NCBI GenBank assembly: GCA_024635855.1
Contig: JAGXHZ010000032.1
Coordinates: forward strand, 1-9,443
DNA from: Sulfuricurvum sp.
Lineage (GTDB): Bacteria > Campylobacterota > Campylobacteria > Campylobacterales > Sulfurimonadaceae
Direction: 5' to 3'
Length of the DNA: 9,443 bases
A program made the translations under genes and the position numbers. The notes below the pieces were generated by a model. That model did not search any database. It was not told where the DNA came from and saw only the letters and a program-made list of their open reading frames with translations. This document shows, in pieces, positions 5,723-9,443 of this stretch; positions within the stretch are counted from its first letter, which is position 1; the number at the start of each line of letters is the position of its first letter.

Positions 5723-8275
5723 ATGATGGACGTACGTGAAGCTTTTTTAGCCTTTTTTGAATCAAAAAACCATACCCGTGTGGCGAGTTCGCCTCTTGTT
5801 CCTGATGATGCAACGTTGTTGTTTACCAATGCTGGGATGGTACCGTTTAAGTCTATTTTTACGGGCGATATTCCAGCACCTGCCAATCCGCGAGCGACCA
5901 GTTCGCAAACGTGTTTGCGTGCGGGCGGTAAGCACAATGATTTGGAAAACGTCGGTCATACGGCGCGTCACCATACGTTTTTCGAGATGCTTGGAAACTT
6001 TAGTTTCGGGGATTATTTCAAAGAAGAGGCGATTGCCCATGCTTGGGAATTTATTACCGAAGTGATGAAACTTCCCATCGATAAACTCTGGGTAACAGTG
6101 CATGAAAGTGACGATGAAGCGGAGGAGATGTGGAAGAAGCATATTTCTGCGGATCGTATCATGCGTCTGGGAGACAAAGATAACTTTTGGCAAATGGGAG
6201 ATACGGGTCCGTGTGGTCCGTGTTCAGAGATTTTTGTCGATCAGGGTGCGGAGCATTTCAATGGACCTGAAGATTATATGGGAGGCGATGGGGATCGTTT
6301 CCTCGAAATCTGGAATCTCGTATTTATGCAGTATGAGCGCAATGCTAAGGGAGAGTTAAAGCCGTTACCAAAACCTTCCATCGATACAGGTATGGGATTG
6401 GAGCGTGCGGTTGCGGTGCTTGAGGGGGTTCGAAGCAATTATGACTCAACCTTGTTTATGCCGATTATCCGTAAAGTGGAAGCTCTTATCGGTAAGCCGT
6501 ATGATTATGCAAGCGGTGCATCGTACCGTGTTATCGCCGATCATATCCGTACGGTTACCTTTCTTCTTGCGCAAGGGACAAATTTCTCGAATGAGGGGCG
6601 CGGATATGTTCTTCGTCGGATTTTACGTCGAGCGGTTCGACATGGCTATCTTCTTGGATTTACCAAGCCGTTTATGTTTGAGATTGCGGATATTGTAGCA
6701 GAGCTTATGGGGACACAATATCCGTATATCGTCGAAAAACTCTCGGTCTTAAAAGAGCAAATCATGCTCGAAGAAGAGCGTTTTTTCAAAACCATCGCAT
6801 CGGGTATCGAGTTGTTCAATGAAGAACTCAAAAATACCAAAGAGACGTTTAGCGGTGAAGTGGCGTTTAAACTTTACGATACGTTTGGGTTCCCGTTGGA
6901 TTTAACCGAAGATATGCTCAAAGAGAAAAATCTTGCACTCGATACCGATACGTTTGAAACTCTTATGAAAGAGCAGCGTGTTCGTGCGAAAGCGGCATGG
7001 AAAGGTTCGGGAGATATGGCAGTCGAGGGTGATTTTAAAACACTTTTAGAGACGTTCGGTGTCAATGCATTCATCGGATATGACACCACTAAATCACCAG
7101 TCAAAATTCAAGCCCTATTGGGTGAAAATTTCGAACGTGTTGAACAGCTCCACTCACACCAAAAAGGGTGGGTTCTTCTCGAACAAACTCCTTTCTATGC
7201 GGAGAGCGGCGGACAATGCGGTGATAATGGGATGCTCGCAGATAAAGCCGTTGTCACTCAAACGAAAAAGTTCCATGGATTAAATCTTTCCCATATCGAG
7301 GTCAAAGAGACGATAACGGTCGGTGAAACAGTAGATGCGATTGTGGATGTGTCACGCAATGAAATCGTCAAGCATCACTCTGCAACCCATCTTCTTCATG
7401 CAGCGTTGTATGAGCTGTTAGGAGAACATATTTCACAAGCGGGCTCTTTGGTTGAGTACAATCGTTTACGTTTTGATTTCTCTCATCCTAAGGCGATGAG
7501 TCATGAAGAGATTGCGCTGACCGAAGAGCGGGTCAACTATCATATTCTTCACGCATTACAGGGTGTTACCCAAGAGATGAGTATTGATGAGGCGAAAAAA
7601 AGCGGAGCAAAAGCGCAGTTTGGTGAAAAATACGGTGACACGGTTCGTGTTGTCAATTTCGGGACGGCATCGGTTGAATTTTGCGGCGGTATCCATGTCG
7701 ATAATACAGCATCCATCGGGACATTTATCATTATCAAAGAAAGCGGGGTAAGTGCAGGAGTTCGACGTATCGAAGCAGTCTGCGGAAATGCGGCATATAA
7801 TGTGTTTAAAGCCAATCGCCATCTTCTCGAAGAGGTGGAAGCATCCGTGAAAAATCGCGATGTATTGGCAGGAATAGAGCGCCTTAAAGAGCAAGTAAAA
7901 AGTCTTAAAACCGAAATTACGGCGTTGGCTTCTTCTTCGAAAGAAGAGATCACGGTCACGATGATGGGAACTACGGCAGTTGTTGTAGCGGAACTTGGAT
8001 TGGGCGATATCAAAGAGCGTATTGACGAGCTTAAGAATGCACATGAGTCGATTTGTGTAATGTTGTTCCAAGTCAAAGACGATAAAGTTCTACTCGCCAG
8101 CGGGGTCAAAAACTCTTCCGTAAAAGCGGGAGATTGGGTCAAAGCTATCGCGCCAATCGTTGGCGGCGGTGGAGGCGGACGTCCAGATTTCGCTCAAGCG
8201 GGTGGAAAAGACCCTTCGAAGATAAATGAAGCACTTGAAGCTGCATTGGCATATATTACCAAGGAACTTGCGTGA
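5723..8275 (+). CDS. alaS: Alanyl-tRNA synthetase
   Basis: This enzyme charges tRNA-Ala with alanine and removes mischarged Ser/Gly. The 850-residue protein is slightly shorter than the E. coli enzyme and complete. The class II catalytic domain shows [20 protein letters not shown] (78-97, motif 2) and DTGMGLERA (221-229, motif 3), and [17 protein letters not shown] follows in the tRNA-recognition part. The editing domain carries the zinc-type HSATH (His552, His556) and CGGIH (Cys654, His658), so proofreading should be intact. A coiled region (about 695-740) leads to the C-Ala/DHHA1 domain with a six-Gly run and [11 protein letters not shown] (814 onward). Two adjacent Met codons (5723, 5726) could both start; relatives usually begin M-D-x-R-E, which favours 5726 slightly. 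It is the first gene of an apparent four-gene operon and overlaps the next gene by four bases. Confidence 0.97.
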   Translation: MMDVREAFLAFFESKNHTRVASSPLVPDDATLLFTNAGMVPFKSIFTGDIPAPANPRATSSQTCLRAGGKHNDLENVGHTARHHTFFEMLGNFSFGDYFKEEAIAHAWEFITEVMKLPIDKLWVTVHESDDEAEEMWKKHISADRIMRLGDKDNFWQMGDTGPCGPCSEIFVDQGAEHFNGPEDYMGGDGDRFLEIWNLVFMQYERNAKGELKPLPKPSIDTGMGLERAVAVLEGVRSNYDSTLFMPIIRKVEALIGKPYDYASGASYRVIADHIRTVTFLLAQGTNFSNEGRGYVLRRILRRAVRHGYLLGFTKPFMFEIADIVAELMGTQYPYIVEKLSVLKEQIMLEEERFFKTIASGIELFNEELKNTKETFSGEVAFKLYDTFGFPLDLTEDMLKEKNLALDTDTFETLMKEQRVRAKAAWKGSGDMAVEGDFKTLLETFGVNAFIGYDTTKSPVKIQALLGENFERVEQLHSHQKGWVLLEQTPFYAESGGQCGDNGMLADKAVVTQTKKFHGLNLSHIEVKETITVGETVDAIVDVSRNEIVKHHSATHLLHAALYELLGEHISQAGSLVEYNRLRFDFSHPKAMSHEEIALTEERVNYHILHALQGVTQEMSIDEAKKSGAKAQFGEKYGDTVRVVNFGTASVEFCGGIHVDNTASIGTFIIIKESGVSAGVRRIEAVCGNAAYNVFKANRHLLEEVEASVKNRDVLAGIERLKEQVKSLKTEITALASSSKEEITVTMMGTTAVVVAELGLGDIKERIDELKNAHESICVMLFQVKDDKVLLASGVKNSSVKAGDWVKAIAPIVGGGGGGRPDFAQAGGKDPSKINEALEAALAYITKELA

Positions 8276-8808
8276 AAGAATTTTTAGTTCAAATGTTTGC
8301 CGATTATCGTCTAACGATTATCTTTTTGCACGTTATCAGTGCGGTTATCTGGGTCGGCGGGATGATTGCCATCCGTTTTGCTGTCCATCAATCGTGTGCG
8401 ATGATTACCGATCCAAAAATTAAAATGGAACGGGCAGCACATACCCTTAAGCGTCTTTTTACCATCGTAACACCGTTTGCGATTGTGTCGATTGTAACAG
8501 CTGTGATAATGGCAGTAGGGCTTGGATTCAGAGCTGCGGCAATGGATGCGATGGGAAATGTGATCGATGATTATGCGATGAGTTTGTATCAAACCGTTCA
8601 TATCAAAGAGACGATTTGGATGATTATGGCGATTAACCTTGGTGTCATGATCTACCGACGAAATCAAGCACAAAAAGCACTTGTCAACAATGATCTAGGG
8701 CGTGCAAAAGCAATGTTGACTCCGATTGCTCAATATATGGTTCCGGTAAATATTACATTGGGTGTTATTGCTATTTTTATGGGTGTAGTTCTTCGTAACG
8801 CGTATTAA
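8272..8808 (+). CDS. Four-helix integral membrane protein, CopD/HemJ-like
   Basis: The 178-residue protein has four predicted membrane helices (about residues 14-36, 65-85, 112-128 and 155-174). Helix 1 contains [14 protein letters not shown], the His-x6-Trp-x-Gly-Gly pattern seen in CopD-type and HemJ-type proteins, where the His (here His20) can bind heme or metal. A second candidate ligand is His110 in VHIKE, just before helix 3, resembling the His-x-Lys of HemJ. It lacks the LPRL signature of true HemJ, so protoporphyrinogen oxidase activity is not claimed; a b-type-heme or copper-related role is possible. The start is GTG, overlapping the alaS stop as GTGA, with AAGGA at 8261-8265. The stop overlaps the maf ATG by one base. 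Its place between alaS and maf suggests a conserved gene string rather than a shared pathway. Confidence 0.75.
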   Translation: MKEFLVQMFADYRLTIIFLHVISAVIWVGGMIAIRFAVHQSCAMITDPKIKMERAAHTLKRLFTIVTPFAIVSIVTAVIMAVGLGFRAAAMDAMGNVIDDYAMSLYQTVHIKETIWMIMAINLGVMIYRRNQAQKALVNNDLGRAKAMLTPIAQYMVPVNITLGVIAIFMGVVLRNAY

Positions 8809-9353
8809 TGCTACGACTTTGTTCTTCTTCCATTACCCGCGCCGAACTTCTTCGCTCGGCTAGTATCCCTTTTTTTCAAGAGTCCATCGATTTTGATGAA
8901 GACTCGATTGTCTCTTCTTGCCCTAAAAACTTTGTCTACCAAGCAACACTGGGAAAATACCGTGTCAACTATGAAAAATTCGGATGTGCCGATTATCCTC
9001 TCCTCGTTGCTGATACAGTTGTGACGGCACAGGGTAAAATCCTCCGTAAAGCCAAAGACGAAGCGGATGCACGAGCTATTTTAGCTACCCAAAGCGGCTG
9101 TGAGGTTGCTATTATCACGTGCATGATTTACAAAACACCTCGTTTGGAACTTCTCGATATATCCTCTACGCACTATTTTTTCGATCCCTTTAATCCTGAT
9201 GATGTTGATCGCTACATTGCAAGCGGTGAGTGGCGTGGAAAAGCGGGTGCGTGTATGGTGGAGGGATTTTGTAAACCGTATATTCGTGAGACCAGAGGAT
9301 ATGAGAGTACCGCTATGGGGCTTTGTGTTGAAGTGCTTAAGCCTTTTCTATGA
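8808..9353 (+). CDS. maf: Maf-family nucleotide pyrophosphatase
   Basis: Maf proteins hydrolyse non-canonical or modified nucleoside triphosphates (and some canonical ones) to monophosphates; they are linked to septum control in Bacillus. The 181-residue protein has the N-terminal CSSSITRAELLR (5-16, phosphate-binding loop with Arg11), VADTVV (67-72, with catalytic-type Asp69), the KAKDEADA segment (81-88) and GKAGA (143-147). Differences from the textbook family are LRKAKD in place of LGKPKD, and Glu152 where Gln is usual in the GKAGA-x-x-Q-G motif. I recall similar changes in Campylobacter homologs, so this looks lineage-typical rather than degenerate. The ATG overlaps the previous stop (TAATG) and no strong ribosome site is seen, so translation is likely coupled. 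The end overlaps the next gene. Confidence 0.9.
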   Translation: MLRLCSSSITRAELLRSASIPFFQESIDFDEDSIVSSCPKNFVYQATLGKYRVNYEKFGCADYPLLVADTVVTAQGKILRKAKDEADARAILATQSGCEVAIITCMIYKTPRLELLDISSTHYFFDPFNPDDVDRYIASGEWRGKAGACMVEGFCKPYIRETRGYESTAMGLCVEVLKPFL

Positions 9354-9443
9354 TGAACAACCTTTACGCCAACGAACTCAAAGCTCTAAAACGCTCCGGA
9401 CGCTATCGCGAACGTCATGTGGTGGATGCGGCTTTAATCGATA
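9350..9443 (+). CDS. Start of a BioF-like PLP-dependent acyltransferase (truncated by window end)
   Basis: Thirty-one codons are visible, beginning MMNNLYANELKALKRSGRYR and reading to VVDAALID at the edge. This resembles the N-terminus of 8-amino-7-oxononanoate synthase/2-amino-3-ketobutyrate ligase-type proteins of Campylobacterota, where a basic helix is followed by a DLASNDYLG-type motif; that motif would lie just beyond the window. If BioF, it makes the biotin precursor from pimeloyl thioester and alanine. The first ATG overlaps the maf stop as ATGA, and a second ATG follows at once. The frame is clear; the family call rests on a short stretch. Confidence 0.5.
   Translation, partial: MMNNLYANELKALKRSGRYRERHVVDAALID

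Noticed and set aside
5762..6193. 143-codon minus-strand frame over the 5' part of alaS
   Set aside because: Antisense to the class II catalytic motifs, rich in Arg/His/Cys as shadow frames are, with no ribosome site.
7549..8142. 197-codon open frame on the minus strand inside alaS (and a 171-codon one beside it)
   Set aside because: It lies wholly antisense to the well-conserved editing and C-terminal parts of alaS, has a Ser/Thr-rich composition without recognisable motifs, and no start signals; it is a shadow frame.
1..9443. tRNA, rRNA, CRISPR array, prophage or defence genes
   Set aside because: No cloverleaf, spaced direct repeats, integrase or attachment-site pattern was found; apart from the two intergenic gaps the window is fully coding.

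Overview
The window looks like chromosomal DNA of a Campylobacterota (Epsilonproteobacteria) bacterium, most likely a Sulfurimonas/Sulfuricurvum-type relative. This is inferred from protein character: a Maf protein with lineage-typical changes, an AlaS with epsilon-like wording, T-rich tracts and extended -10 boxes in place of clear -35 boxes, and an MSHA/Cts-like pilus-assembly operon. No rRNA or other direct marker is present, so the genus is a guess.

Left third (1-3594, minus strand): four tightly overlapping genes of a type IV pilus / type II secretion-like envelope machine, read right to left. They are a GspL-like protein that joins a PilM-like cytoplasmic domain to a PilN-like membrane/periplasmic part, a PilO/MshJ-like bitopic protein, a PilP/MshK/GspC-like bitopic protein, and an outer-membrane secretin lipoprotein (MshL/PilQ/CtsD family) that runs off the left edge. 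Together they form the inner-membrane alignment platform, the periplasmic connector and the outer-membrane pore. No pilin, ATPase or polytopic platform gene is visible; these probably lie beyond position 1.

Middle (3595-5411): a 149-bp divergent promoter region, then a monocistronic long-form 2-isopropylmalate synthase (LeuA) for leucine synthesis.

5412-5722 is a 311-bp gap and the most interesting part of the window. It holds an extended -10 promoter just after leuA, a predicted small RNA of about 78 nt ending in a strong intrinsic terminator, and a long interrupted inverted repeat in which the 5' half of that RNA can pair with sequence on both sides of the start codon of a 19-codon ORF encoding a very hydrophobic peptide. 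The combination resembles the parts of a type I toxin-antitoxin pair or an sRNA-controlled micropeptide. A 16-bp palindrome, a GC hairpin and the alaS promoter follow.

Right part (5723-9443): alaS (complete, with synthetic and editing active sites), a four-helix CopD/HemJ-like membrane protein, maf, and the first 31 codons of a BioF-like PLP enzyme. All four are plus strand and overlap by 1-4 bases, so they look like one translationally coupled operon.
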